Shown: positions 11,776 through 22,622 of the stretch, in pieces
Layout of the letters: each line of letters opens with the position of its first letter
How positions within the stretch are numbered: position 1 is the stretch's first letter
Origin: Aldrovandia affinis
Lineage: Eukaryota; Chordata; Actinopteri; Notacanthiformes; Halosauridae
Length of the DNA stretch: 64,000 bases
NCBI GenBank assembly: GCA_029706075.1
Contig: JAINUG010000324.1
Coordinates: forward strand, 648,115-712,114
Direction of reading: 5' to 3'
Program-made: the position numbers and the translations under genes
Notes under the pieces: generated by a model
The model's input: the letters and a program-made list of their open reading frames with translations, nothing else
Told to the model about the DNA's origin: nothing
The model's database searches: none

Positions 11776-13209
11776 CAGTGGCTATAAAATATATTCACCC
11801 CTTTGGCATGTTTCACATTTTATTTTCTTACTTCGTGGAATCAAAATAGATTTAACTGGGATTTCCTGCAACTGATCAACAAAATACAAAATTCTCTATG
11901 AGGTCAAATACAAAAAAAAAAGCTCGAAAAGCTGTCTTAATTAATTACAAATAAAAAACAGACGATAATTGATTCCATAAGTATTCACCCCCAATGACTT
12001 AACTCTTGGTAGTCTTTAGCTGCACAGCTGTGAGTCTATTTGGGTAAGTCTCTACCAGCTTTGGACATCTGGACACTGCACTTTTCATCCATTCTTCTTT
12101 ACAAAATTGCACAAGCTCCATCGGTTGGATGGGGAACATTGGTGAACAGCAGTTTTCAAATCTTTCCATGGATTCTCAATGCGATTGAGGTCTGGGCTTT
12201 GACTGGGCCACTTCAGAAAATAGATTTTGCTGTATGATTTGGGTCATTGTCCTGGTGGAATATAAATCTTCTCCCAAGTCCCAGGTCTCTTGCAGACTGC
12301 AGCAAGATTTGTTTAGATCTTGCTCCATCCAGTTTTTCAGTCAATGAAACAGAGAAGCATCTCCATAGCATTAGGCTTCCGCCCCCATGTTTCATGGTAG
12401 GGATAGTGTTCTTGGGATGATGCACAGTGTTAGGCTTAAAAGTTGAATCTTGTTCTCATCAGACCATAGAATATTCCTCCACTTGATTTGAGTCTCCCAC
12501 TTGCCTTCTGGAAAACTCTAGGTGAGATTTAATGTGTTTTCTGCAACAATGGTTTTCTTTTTGCCACCCTCCCATAAAGCGCAGATTTGTGAAGCGCCCC
12601 GGGCTATTGTCGTCCCATGGACAGTTTCTCCCATGCCATAGGCCTCTTAGTGACCTCCCTAACAAGTGTGCGTCTTGCACGGACACTCAGTTATGGAGGA
12701 TGACCTGTTCTAGATAAATTTACAGTGCCATATTCTCTCAATTTCTTTATGGTGGAATGGTGCTCCAGGGGATATTCAAAATCTTGAAATTCAAAATCTT
12801 CTGATATTCTTCCCCTGATTGGTGCTTTCGAAGAACCTTTTCTCGGATTTGCTTTTAATGTTCTGTGGTCTTCATAATGAAGCTCTTGTTTGTAAATGCA
12901 CAAACCAACTGTGGGACCTCTGAAGACAGGTGTATCTAATTTGATCATTTAAATCATTTAAAACTTCTTAATTATTTAATTGTGTCCACCTGGTTACAAT
13001 TATGTGACCTCTTAGCAAAAGGGGTGAATATTTATGGAATCAATTATTGTCTGTTTTTTTTTAGAGTTGTTTTTAATTTGACATTACGTATAGAGTATTT
13101 TGTGTTGATCAGTAGCAAGAAATACCAATTAAATCCATTTTGATTCCATGAAGTAAGAAAATGAAATGTTAAAATTGCCAAAGGGGGTGAATAGTTTTTG
13201 TACTCACTG
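11776..13209 (-). mobile_element. Tc1-like transposon, end-to-end, IR/DR type
   Basis: The 1434-bp element begins CAGTGGCTATAAAATATATT and ends in CACTG, flanked by TA at 11774-11775 and 13210-13211, the standard Tc1/mariner duplication. Terminal repeats are about 200 bp and have the two-site design seen in Sleeping Beauty-type elements. The outer site (TATTCACCCCTTTGGCA-like) lies near 11793 and 13180. The inner site (ATAATTGATTCCATAA followed by TATTCACCCC) lies near 11963-11990 and, inverted, 13017-13050. One minus-strand transposase gene, now broken, lies between. A related truncated copy is at 57915-58857. Confidence 0.93.
12100..12948 (-). pseudogene. Tc1 transposase pseudogene (DD34E)
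   Basis: Read right to left, fragments in several frames follow the order of a Tc1 transposase. The paired-like helix-turn-helix region (12691-12948) ends in LREYGTVNLSRTGHPP, close to the family GRPP linker. Next comes a segment with SGLYG-like, W-KENHCCRKHIKSHLEF and VGDS (12459-12686). The first catalytic aspartate is in a WSDENKI codon run near 12440-12470, in a shifted frame. Then come [18 protein letters not shown] and the second aspartate in HQDNDPNHTAK (12213-12425). Last is WPSQSPDLNRIE with the catalytic glutamate (about 12140-12220), again in a shifted frame. All three catalytic codons remain readable, but frameshifts and stops rule out a functional enzyme. Confidence 0.88.
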
Positions 13210-13211
13210 TA

Positions 13212-14674
13212 TATGACAGAGCACACACATATCTCTCTGTTAATAACCCATGAGGACGTGTTGAAGCTTTGGACTGCAAAACATTTTCGTAGGCTCAGAA
13301 GTCAGGCCATTTCCCTGTGTCACAGTGCCGCCCTGTGGCCACTTTGCCATACTGCAGCAAAGCCATATTCCTCCATGGATACAGTATGTATGTTCGAGAT
13401 ACTTTTAATGAGGTCAATGCACTCGATTGTAAAAGGCATACAATGGGCTTTAGTGATACTTGTGGGCCACAAGCATAGCCAGGGAGTATTTCTGATCAGC
13501 TGCTCGGTCTCGTGGTTTTATTGGATCTTAAAATATCCAGAATCAAAAATGTAAATACAAATGATATGTAAGGAAAACATAAATATAGAGTGGTCTTCTA
13601 GATGTATCAATACCCATGAAAACTGTTACTAAAAGATGATATAACAAAAGTATCCACTGAGACATTTTACTAATACTATGAGTTTGCAAAGAGCTCCAGT
13701 TTCTTGATTAATGTGCCTGTGAATTTGGAATTCAAGCCACACACATTCTATCAGACTGCAGTGGCGAGTGCATTCCATTCATCTTTCATTAACCATTTCC
13801 TTTTAGACATTCACACATTCTTTGGATCATTATCATATATATATATATTATATCACTATGATATAATATATAATATAAATATAATTTTCAACCAAGCATG
13901 AGTTTCTTAGCAAAGGCACCAGTTTTTTAGCCCCAAAATGGCCTGGTACGTGCGTTTGAATCCACCTTTTCCTCAATTCAAGGACCAGGACCCGAGGATG
14001 CAAACCAGCTCAGAGGCAGAACAGACCAGCCTGTGGACCCCACTCTGCTCAAGGCTGACATTATTGTCACTCTGTTCGCTTTGGCGTACATTTCAATGTT
14101 GAGAGAGAGAGTTAAATTATCCCCCTTGATAATTTCTACACTTTTGCACTTTTGTCTACACCATAAAGTGTCAAGGTCACAGCAGTAAAAGACAGGGCCA
14201 ACAGGATGCTGGGATATGTAGCAAAAATAAGCCATATAGCCAGATATGGCCTGACATTTAGCAAGCTAGCTTGCAAACTAACTGGCCAGCTGGTTAGCTA
14301 GCTAGATGCAAGCCGATGGATCCACACAAGATAATTTAGCTTTGAACCTTGGGGTTGGCAACAGTATCCCCACAAATGTTCAAATGAAACCTGTGCCCTT
14401 GTCCATATGTGTTTCTCCAAGTATATCACTCACTCTAGCACATGGTCCACAGTGTCCTTACCATGCAGCTTGACAAAGCCGTGGCACTTCACTGTATGGC
14501 TTTTTCCTTCACAGGGGCGATGTAGAGGGTCGTTTTTTAGATGCTGCATCCTGATGATCTCCAGTATTCCAGACTTTCTTAAAGTTCTCTACTCATTGTC
14601 CTTAGGGTTTGAGACTTTTAGTTAAATCTTTTTAGTTTGAATAATTTTTTCAACCTCGTCCTGGCAATGTGCAG
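13212..14674. other. Unique non-coding stretch with AT microsatellite
   Basis: No gene recognised. It includes an AT-rich array at about 13834-13886 (ATATATAT then ATATAATATAA words) and a cluster of overlapping GCTAGC/AGCTAGCT palindromes at about 14262-14308. Confidence 0.4.
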
Positions 14675-15165
14675 GTACCCGCCAAAATAAAGGAAGCACC
14701 AGCATAAAGTGGCTCAATAGGGCGATGGGAACCCACGAGCCGCCAGAACTGCTTCAGTGCTCTCTGGCATAGATTGCACAAGTGTCTGGAACTCTACTGG
14801 AGCGATGCAACACCATTTGTCCACAAGAAATTCCATCATTTGGTGTTTTGTCGATGGTGGTGGAAAACACTGTCTCTCCCATAAGTGTTCAACTGGGTTG
14901 ACATCTGGTTACTGAGATGGCCATGGTATATGGTTTACATAGTTTTCATACTCATCAAACCATTCAGTGACCTGTGGATGGGGGCATTGTCATCCTGGAA
15001 GAGACCACTACCATCAGGATAGAAATGCTTCATCATAGGATGAAGGTGATCAGTGTGGCTTTGTATTTATTGGTGCTTACCTTGCCCTCTAAGGGGTTGA
15101 GTGGATGTAAACCATGCCAGGAAAATGCACCCCACAGCATAACAGAGCCGCCACTGCCCGCCAGT
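14675..15165 (-). mobile_element. Tc1/mariner-like element of a second lineage, truncated
   Basis: Minus-strand translation gives transposase pieces in order: GGGSVMLWG-like followed by [40 protein letters not shown], then [11 protein letters not shown] and [14 protein letters not shown]. The MLWG block and WPSQ-PD-NPVEHLW motif are typical of the Tc1 superfamily DDE domain. The sequence differs clearly from the 11776 element, so it is a separate lineage. The plus-strand left end starts GTACCCGCCAAAATAAAGGA, probably close to a terminus. The part upstream of the MLWG block (N-terminal half and other terminus) is absent, and stops are present. Confidence 0.83.
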
Positions 15166-15646
15166 ATCCCTCATTTACTCGTGTTTCCGTTATTTTGGCA
15201 GTTACCTGTCGCAATTAATCCAGTAACATTTTGAAAATGGATGCTACAATGAAAATGAATTATTCGGTTCTTGTGATTTTTTTAATGCTCCGTACCCAAT
15301 TGCTGAAGATCAGAGGCCCTTTATTTATATTTTCTCAGATGGTTCCCTTATTCTAACCATGGTGCTAAATGCTACTAATGGATTGTTTATTCCTGTGTGA
15401 CACCTACAACATTTATTAGCTATTACTAGCTTCTGCTTTTAAGGGAAAACAGATGCCCGTTTACATTTGCATGATTTTATGAGATAATTACAAGGTGTGG
15501 AAACAATTTATCATTATGTTCCTTATACTTAGATATAAAAAAAACAGATTCAGTTGCTCTGTGTAGTTTTGATGGTAATATTAACATATTTACATTGTTT
15601 TTTAGCATTTTACTTCCCTTTCCTCTATTAAAAAATAATGTATCAC
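15166..15646. other. Unique AT-rich non-coding stretch
   Basis: No gene or recognised element before the SINE that follows. Confidence 0.35.
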
Positions 15647-15658
15647 GATATAACAATA

Positions 15659-16020
15659 GGGCAGCACGGTGGTGCAGTGGATAGCACTGTCGCCTCACAG
15701 CAAGAAGGTCCTGGGTTCGAATCCAGGCCGGGGGCCTTTCTGTGTGGAGTTTGCATGTTCTCCCCGTGTCCGCGTGGGTTTCCTCCGGGTACTCCGGTTT
15801 CTTCCCACAGTCCAAAGACATGCACGTTAGGCTAATTGGAGAGTCTAAATTGCCCGTAGGTATGAGTGTGTGTGTGAGTGAATGGTGTATGTAGTGCCCT
15901 GCGATGGATTGGCGACCTGTCCAGGGTGTATTCCTGCCTCTTGCCCCAATGCATGCTGGGATAGGCTCCAGCCCCCCCGCGACCCTAACTAGGAATAAGC
16001 GGCTGAAGATGAGATGAGAT
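15659..16020 (+). mobile_element. Teleost tRNA-derived SINE-like element, complete, with (GATGA)n tail
   Basis: The head GGCAGCACGGTGGTGCAGTG contains an A-box (TGGTGCAGTGGATAGCA), and the B-box GGTTCGAATCC follows at pol III spacing. The conserved body has GTTTGCATGTTCTCCCCGTG, TCCACAGTCCAAAGACATGC-like and CGACCTGTCCAGGGTGTA, and the element ends GATAGGCTCCAGC...GCTGAAGATGAGATGAGAT. A 12-bp target-site duplication, GATATAACAATA, lies at 15647-15658 and 16021-16032. This body is widespread in fish genomes; I do not assign a family name. The long minus-strand open frame at 15477-16157 is a shadow. Confidence 0.9.
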
Positions 16021-16032
16021 GATATAACAATA

Positions 16033-17008
16033 AAATGAAATATGAAAACAGTAAAACAATAACGGTATCCTTCTGGGATATAAGGATGGTTTATGTTGAC
16101 CTTTGGTTGGAATAAAGAAGAAGCTAAATAAACATCTGCTCCAAAAGCTCTCTGCATGTGTGAGTTTTTCCCCCCAAAGTAACAGCCAGGGAATTTTTAT
16201 GGCTAAAGAATTCTGTCTGATTCATTTTCAGGAGGAAGAGCTGAAAAAAAAGACATTTAGAGGCTGGATTTAATACTCCGGTACACTGGTACAGTCGTAC
16301 ATTTAAGTACAACCATACCCAGACCTGTTTTTACTGCAATTGGAATGGCTGGATTGAACTGCCTGTAACAGGTAACCTACTGGCTGGAAACGCATGAAAT
16401 GGGTCAAACTCAATGTGGTGGGAGGGATGACTCTTCACAACACAAGCAAAACAGTCAACCCACTTAGAAAACTGGCATTTTTTGTCGATAGAGATGTAGG
16501 TTCACACGTCTGTTCCAATTTCACTAGATGGGTCGCTAGGGCACATTTCAGATAATTGTGCCTTGGAAAAGTATTTTAAATACTGCTAAAAAAACAACAA
16601 CAAAAAAACTGCCTTTTCACAAAGACCGACGCAGGCATCCGGTAAGACTGTATCGGGTGTCTAATGGGATGAATATAACATTCTGAAACTATTTTCTGTC
16701 ACCCGCATAAACGGGAAACTATAATGTGCAGCCTCAGCTATTGAATATTCATTCAAAATAATAGCCTTTTGGAAATGCGGGGTAGATTCCGAGTCAAGGA
16801 ATACATTATTACGATGTTATTCATCAAAGAAAATAGCCCTCTCGTTAAAGTTATCAAGCCCTTATTGGCTTCTTGCTTCCTGTCATTATCTGGACCGGAC
16901 CAGCTGGGCAATGCATGTAATTATTAGAAAGCGAAATATAATGACATTTTCAGGGACTGCCCTTTTGACCCCCACTATCCACTTTTATTTTCAATACTTA
17001 CATATTCA
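16033..17008. other. Unique non-coding stretch, candidate conserved block at 16660-16960
   Basis: No gene recognised. The 16660-16960 part is AT-rich, non-repetitive and dense in homeodomain-type ATTA/TAAT words (ATGTAATTATTAGAAAG, TGAATATTCATTC). This gives it the look of a conserved enhancer, but conservation cannot be judged here. Confidence 0.35.
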
Positions 17009-17515
17009 TTTCAATACATTTTATCCAGAGTGACTTATCCATGTGCATTAACACATGGTAGGAACAATCATAGTTTGCTGACAAGATCAGTACAGTAATA
17101 CAGCGATAGACATTGTTGTAGGCAGCTGCATACCATACCTGTAACACTGGGAGGGAAAATGTTAGTAATAAAAATAAAAAAATAAAAAACAAAAAAAAAT
17201 TAAATGAGTAGGCAGGGATACATATAGAAGAAGTGTTGAGCAAGTAGGCAGTGGTGATGACAATGAATGGTAAATGTACAGAATTCAGTGGTAGTGGAGT
17301 CTGAAAAGGTGGGTTTTGAGTCTCTTGCGGAAGATCGCAAGTGATTCCGAAGTCCTGACCGATTGCGGGAGGTCGTTCCACCAGCGAGGGGTCAGGACAG
17401 AAAAGAGGCGAGACCACGAGGAGCGGCTGCAGAGCGCCCGGAGGGATGGGACAGTCAGTTTGCCAGAGGAGGCTGAGCGGAGGGGTCTGGCTGGGGTGTT
17501 GGGGGTGATGAGTAC
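17009..17515 (-). mobile_element. L2-clade LINE, 5'-truncated 3' end
   Basis: On the minus strand this holds the last 76 codons of ORF2, then a 3' UTR (CCCAGTGTTACAGGTATGGT; CTATGATTGTTCCTACCATG; ATGTGTTAATGCACAT) and the tail CACTCTGGATAAAATGTATT. The same UTR recurs at 25742, 47492 and 62387, so this copy anchors the family and identifies the UTR-only copies. Truncation at the 5' side is normal for LINE insertion. Confidence 0.88.
17285..17515 (-). pseudogene. L2 ORF2 C-terminus (fragment, frame open)
   Basis: The 76 codons plus stop (stop codon at 17287-17285) read without interruption. They contain SGKLTVPSLRALCSRSSWS, a FSVLTPRWWNDLPQSVRTS segment, and SLAIFRKRLKTHLF just before the end. 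A W(N/D)(S/D)LP...S...FK..LKTHLF ending is typical of L2/CR1-type ORF2 C-termini in fish. The endonuclease and reverse transcriptase domains are absent. The open frame suggests a relatively young insertion, but no function can be inferred. Confidence 0.87.
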
Positions 17516-18328
17516 GTCATTACATTACAAGTTACTCTGCACACTCAGTTATGATGGCAGGCAAGACGCTTTGTTAAGGTGAATTTGATTGTTGGTCGCT
17601 TACTTATAACAGAAGATCCGAAAATCAATGTCTGAGCAAATTCCTGTTTAGAAGAGGCTCATAATTATGTTGGCATCTCTCATACTTCTGTGCTCAACCC
17701 CAATCTCACCCTGTAACACAGGCAGGAATCCGCAAAGTGAGATGACAGAAGGTGTTTACTGGATCATGTAAACTTTCAACATTTCAACTGACTGATAGGA
17801 CCCTGCCCACGTACTGCCTATGGTGGTGGACATTTTCAGGAAATTTGTGGAGGCGAAAATCTCTCTTTCTCACTAACGTATTCAAAGCCATGAATGTGGG
17901 GAAATTATTCGATTGGACAAAAAAGGATTATGTGTCCAGCACCTGACAGCGTTTTCACTGCCTTTATGTAACTGTAAGTGAATATTTCATTCAGCAGGAA
18001 GGCTGGTCTTCGGTCTCTGACACGCGCCCACTCCCTTTCCGCCGTTACAAAACAAATTGAAGGCCTAAATGGTCCCCGAGGTGATTTGAGTCAGGTTTTC
18101 CCCCATCGCAGATATGTACCGGGGGGTGGGCTTCATCTAATAATGATGTGTTTTGAGTGAGCGCGCATGAATTATACATGGCTCTCCTTCCATATTTCAA
18201 AACATCGATTGGAGTCGTTCACATTGATCAGTGACAGCGCGTGGGCTTCGGGTCAGTGTGGAAGGGGCAGAGAGGGGTCACCATCACTCTGGGGGAACGA
18301 TTCCCCTCCGCCGCGCACGCACTCGCGT
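17516..18328. other. Unique non-coding stretch
   Basis: No gene or recognised element between the L2 fragment and the CA array. Confidence 0.35.
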
Positions 18329-18336
18329 ACACACAC

Positions 18337-18396
<60 letters not shown>

Positions 18397-18786
18397 ACAC
18401 ACACACACTCGCATACACACACTCATGCACACACTCACGCACACACACACACACACTTACACACACACACACGCACACGCACACGCACACACACACTCGC
18501 GCGCACGCACACACACACACTTGCATATATACACACACACACACTCGCGCGCATGCACACACGCATATATACACACGCACACACATTCACACACACATGC
18601 GCATATGCACATGCACACTCACACACACGCGTGTATGCACACACGTTCACGCACACCCACATGCGCATATGCATACACACACACACTCACACACATCTGC
18701 ATATGCACACACACTCGTGTACACACATGCACTCACGTACAACACACATACATACACACACACACATTTGCATACGCACACACACT
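18329..18786 (+). repeat. Long compound (CA)n microsatellite/minisatellite
   Basis: About 460 bp of CA repeats interrupted by GCACAC, TCGCGCGCA, GCATATATACAC, TTCACACA and ATGCGCATATGCA blocks. Alternating purine-pyrimidine sequence of this length can adopt Z-DNA. The very long open frames on both strands are artefacts of the repeat and encode nothing credible. Confidence 0.95.
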
Positions 18787-21114
18787 TTATTAATTGATCA
18801 GTGCACGCCAAACCTTCTGCAGATTGGAACGGAATCTCTGGCAGGAGCAACAGCATTAGCCATCACAATTCCTGTTGTACCTCGCTTTCCCTGTCCCTCC
18901 TCCCCACATAGACATCTGCCTGTAATTACAGGCAGCAGAAAACCAATGAATGAGTGAATGAATCAGAACTGTATTATCCCAAATTGGCAAATTGAATGAT
19001 ATAAACACTTATGTTACCATGGACACATTTACAAAATCCCAGACATCTGGTAGCCCTAAGCAAACGGAAGCCGTGCTTAGATTAAAACGCGTGACAAGCT
19101 ACAGGTTGGCAGCCCTGCCATATACATAATAATAAAGGTGCGCATGTGCAAAGACATTTTCACACTCTCTGTCTGGATTGGCTGTATGTAACAATGCTAT
19201 AGATTGGCAGGGGGTCTCAGCCCACTGTACTATAAAGTGTCTTCATAGTACGACAAAAAAGTTGTATTTTTCCATCATCTGCTGAAGCTGGCTGTTTTTC
19301 CATCACAGTTTTATTGAGCTGCCCAGAGGGGCTTATGACTGTATTTCAGCAACAATTCATTGGTTATCCTGAACCATAAATCCATTTGTGATGAAAGCAC
19401 AGATGCACATAATGTCTGTTGCCTGAGCATTACTCCAGTAAAATTTCATTGTTATATGAAAAAAATATCACACTTTCTACAGCAAAATCACAATTACAAT
19501 TTTAGTTTAAAAAAACCCCACAAACCAATAGTCTATACCAAATGGAAGAAATATGCATTTAAAAATGGCATTGAGTGTGCCATTGCTTAACTGCTTTACA
19601 ATATATGTTATGGCATTGTACAGTAGTCGTCAATTTTGCATTAGCATGGTTTTTAAGTGGCTGTAATCTTGAGATTAATTTGACCCTTGTGGGCCACACG
19701 AGTGGAGAAGGTTTTCTATCGGGCATATTTAGGCTTAGCCAGCCAGCCAGTCTGTGCTGTCTGATTGCGTTCCCTGTAACCGGTTTCTTTTCACCACTAG
19801 GTGGCAGACCTTTCATTTGATAAGTGTGGCCTGCATAAGTCAATTCCCCTTATCCCCAAGAGCAAGTATGCAAGAGACAATGCAAGAAAGACCTCAGCTC
19901 GCAATTATTGATTGTAAGATAACACGATTATTAGGGTTATTCTCCGGCAAAAAAAAGAACCAGGAGCAGGTTTGTGGCCATGGCAGCTGAGTACTCTCCT
20001 TCCAGCCAAATGTAGCAGGTGTCATAACTGCCTACGCGGGTCTCATTACAGTGGTAAGCCCCATGCCATACATAATGCATGCATTTGATTTCAATATGGT
20101 AAAAACAAACACCAAGGGCATGTATCATTCAGTCATTTTTCAGCCAGGCGGCCACAAATTGTGTTTCTATGTCCCGGGCTAAAGGAAATTGTAGGTGATC
20201 ATTACCAGAAATATGCACACATTTCCTGTCCATTAAAGTGAAAAATGATGCCATGTGCCCATTTGTCTTCTAACGACATCCCAGGCAATTACCCTGGCTT
20301 TCCCTCTTCGGTATCTGGACACAGACTTGTCAATAGCGCAGCGTTGCCATGGAAAACAAATCACAGGTGATTAACGCCCTCTGAGAGCTGGAGAACGGGG
20401 GGGACATTGATTTCAGAACTCTGAATTAAAATTACACGGAGTAGACGGCTCTATTGGCTACGTGTGGCCCGGGATACACGGCAGTATTGATCTGGAGCGG
20501 AGTGGGTTTTTGGCACAAGCCGCGGCTGGCTCTTTCCCGGCCGGGCCGATTGGTCGATCCTGGCACGACTTTGGACAGGGTCGGTTACCTCGGCTGGTCG
20601 ACTGTGGGCATGCGTGCGGTTGGACTTCCGAGGTCCACAGTGACAAGTTGGCTGTGAGCTATCCCTCCATCTGTCCCCTCTCCGTACGGTTTGTGGAGCA
20701 CAAAGCTAGTTCTCACTCTGTTACTCTGTTAAGCGCTAAACGCACACACAAAAACACCCCCCTCCACCCACAATAACCCTAAAACTTAAATTCCCTTATT
20801 TTCCCTCTCCTCATCCCCCAACAGCATTTTAAATTGTTATTTTACCTTTATTTATCCCGGTAGGTCAACTAAGAATCCAATTCTCTCTTGCAGTGATGAC
20901 CTGGGGAATCTAAGTGGGAACGGAATGCAAGGGATTGTGTAGCCAATCAGATGTAGGGGGTGATTAGGCGGCCAGACGTAGAGAGACGATTTTGTGGGAA
21001 TTTGACCAGGACATCAGGGTTAACACCCCTACTATTTCAAAAAGTGCCATTATATTGCCGTCGATATTCAACGATCGTGAGCAAGTCAGGACCTCGGCTT
21101 AACATCTCACCAGA
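18787..21114. other. Mostly unique non-coding stretch
   Basis: No gene recognised. A CpG-rich patch spans about 20400-20660, where open frames on both strands have no known domain. An RFX-like half site (GTTGCCATGGAAAA) lies at 20343-20356. A short interspersed repeat tail is annotated separately at 20838. Confidence 0.4.
20838..20905 (-). mobile_element. Short fish interspersed-repeat end fragment
   Basis: Contains TTATTTTACCTTTATTTATC, then CCGGTAGGTCAACTAAGAATC and CAGTGATGACCTGGG. This resembles the common fish repeat end reading TTTATTTAACCAGGTAAGTC, and the segment at 27345 is another example. The class is uncertain, with a LINE 3' end most likely. Confidence 0.5.
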
Positions 21115-21126
21115 AGGACAGGTGCA

Positions 21127-21462
21127 GGCCTCCCACGTGGTCTAGGTGGTTTCAACGTTGTTCGATTCCCTGGCTCTGGCCGGGAGTGCCACCAGGGGCG
21201 GCGATTACCTGTCCGCCCCAGGGAGGGGGGCGGGAAGCTGACAAGACGTTCGCTGCACACAGGAGTGGCTCTGGGGTGCCGGAGTTACGGTCGTCGGCTT
21301 GGCGAGCGCTGTCTCGGAGGAGACGATACTTCGCCTTCGTCGCTGCCGGTCCCAGGGCTACAGCAGCAAACTATGAGGGAGGGATTGACCTGAAAATAGC
21401 GGGTGTAATTGGCTACCAAACTGGGAGAAAAATGGGAGAAAATCTGAAACAAAAAAAACAGG
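21127..21462 (+). mobile_element. tRNA-derived SINE (shared-body family), head type 2 with internal deletion
   Basis: Starts GGCCTCCCACGTGGTCTAGG as in the 8123 copy, but about 26 bp between the A-box and the B-box (TTCGATTCC) are missing. It then continues with CTCTGGCCGGGAGTGCCACC, the GGGGCGG...CCCAGGGAGGGGGGCGGG block and the tail TTGGCTACCAAACTGGGAGA. A 12-bp target-site duplication AGGACAGGTGCA lies at 21115-21126 and 21463-21474. Because A-to-B spacing is reduced, pol III transcription of this copy is probably impaired. The 136-residue open frame here is a shadow. Confidence 0.9.
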
Positions 21463-21474
21463 AGGACAGGTGCA

Positions 21475-22462
21475 TGCTGGTATTTCCACACCTGCCCTAT
21501 GCCATCACCTGTGACAGGACACAGGGCCTGCAGCACCACCAGCGCAGGGGAAACAGAGCTGGGGTCCATAGCCCTCACCGCACGCCGCGTGGGTAAACTG
21601 TGTCTGACCCACACAGGCTGCTGCTCCTGGCCAATCGGTGGCAGGAACAGAAAACTAGCTCAAAAAGTGGGTCTGTGAGTGAGCTCCAGAGGAGACCGTC
21701 ACATTAAAATTAAGGCTGGCCTACTTACGCGCAGAGTACCTTCTGATGTTTTTCCACAGACTTCCTGTGCAGCCTGACCTCTTTCTTTAACATCAATGAG
21801 AAACGGTTTCTCGCTTGATTGTGCTGGAAGGCTAAGGGATGGTATTCCCCCGTTTATAGCCAGGCGCTGAGCAACACTGTAGAAAAACAAAGTAGAAAGC
21901 CCTGTGTGGGAAACTGGTGTGTGGACAAATTTATTACAAAACCTGCCTATGCTCTCCCGAATTGACAGCGGGAGGTGGCAGCGAGCGTGGGTTAAGAAAC
22001 AATTGGGCATATCAAATTGGGAGAAATAAGGGGAAAAGCAGAACAAAAAAGAAAATGATTCTCCCAAAAAATTATCTTCCACTATTTCAGTTAAAAGCAT
22101 TTTTCCCCATGACTAATTCCCCATTAATTCACGATTTCCATTTTGCACGTGTGGTTGAGCTAGAAGGATAAGACCTCCTGCACCTGCCTGGATGTTGCTG
22201 AACGGGGCCAGGGCCTCTGCAGGGAATGCCGGCATCGGGCTGACTGCTTCCCTGGCTCCTCAGGTTTGTCCCTGGTGCCGCACCGCGGGAGCCTCCACCT
22301 CCATCTGGTGAATTGAACAGGTGAAGCGAGAGATGCTCCTCCAGCCAGGATTGTCACACCACGCGCTTCTCCACACAAAAGGAAACAGGACTGAGGAAGG
22401 GGACAAAGGAAACATGGAATCAGCTATACTCAGACAGCAGAGATACTTCGATAGCGGAGATG
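21475..22462. other. Unique non-coding stretch
   Basis: No gene or recognised repeat. Short open frames on both strands show no domain. Confidence 0.35.
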
Positions 22463-22622
22463 GGGTCGATTCCAATTAAGGTCTGTTAATTCAGGAAGCG
22501 AATTGAAATAAATTTGATGAATTCATTGGAAAAGAAAACCTCATAAAATATTATTGCCCATATTATTTCAATTCATTTCCTGTACTGATTGAACTGAAAC
22601 AGAATTGAGCTCAAACCTGCAC
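22463..22622. mobile_element. Palindromic GAATT-rich MITE-like element, diverged copy
   Basis: The left arm (TCGATTCCAATTAAGGTC, TAATTCAGGAAGCGAATTGA) is the imperfect inverse of the right arm (ATTTCAATTCATTTCCTGTA, TGATTGAACTGAAACAGAAT). CTCATAAAATATTATTGCCC lies between. The same architecture and loop wording (CCTCATAGAACATTATAGGC) occur at 59201-59363, so this is an interspersed non-autonomous element, most likely a DNA-transposon derivative. Confidence 0.65.

Noticed and set aside
15477..16157. 226-residue minus-strand open frame
   Set aside because: It is the antisense of the SINE at 15659-16020.
18329..18786. CRISPR-like array because of regularly recurring words
   Set aside because: No constant repeat with unique spacers; it is a microsatellite in a vertebrate genome.
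18167..18957. Overlapping open frames of 188-238 residues (HTHTHT... and CVCVCV...)
   Set aside because: They are translations of the CA/TG microsatellite in several frames; length comes from the absence of stops in the repeat, not from a gene.
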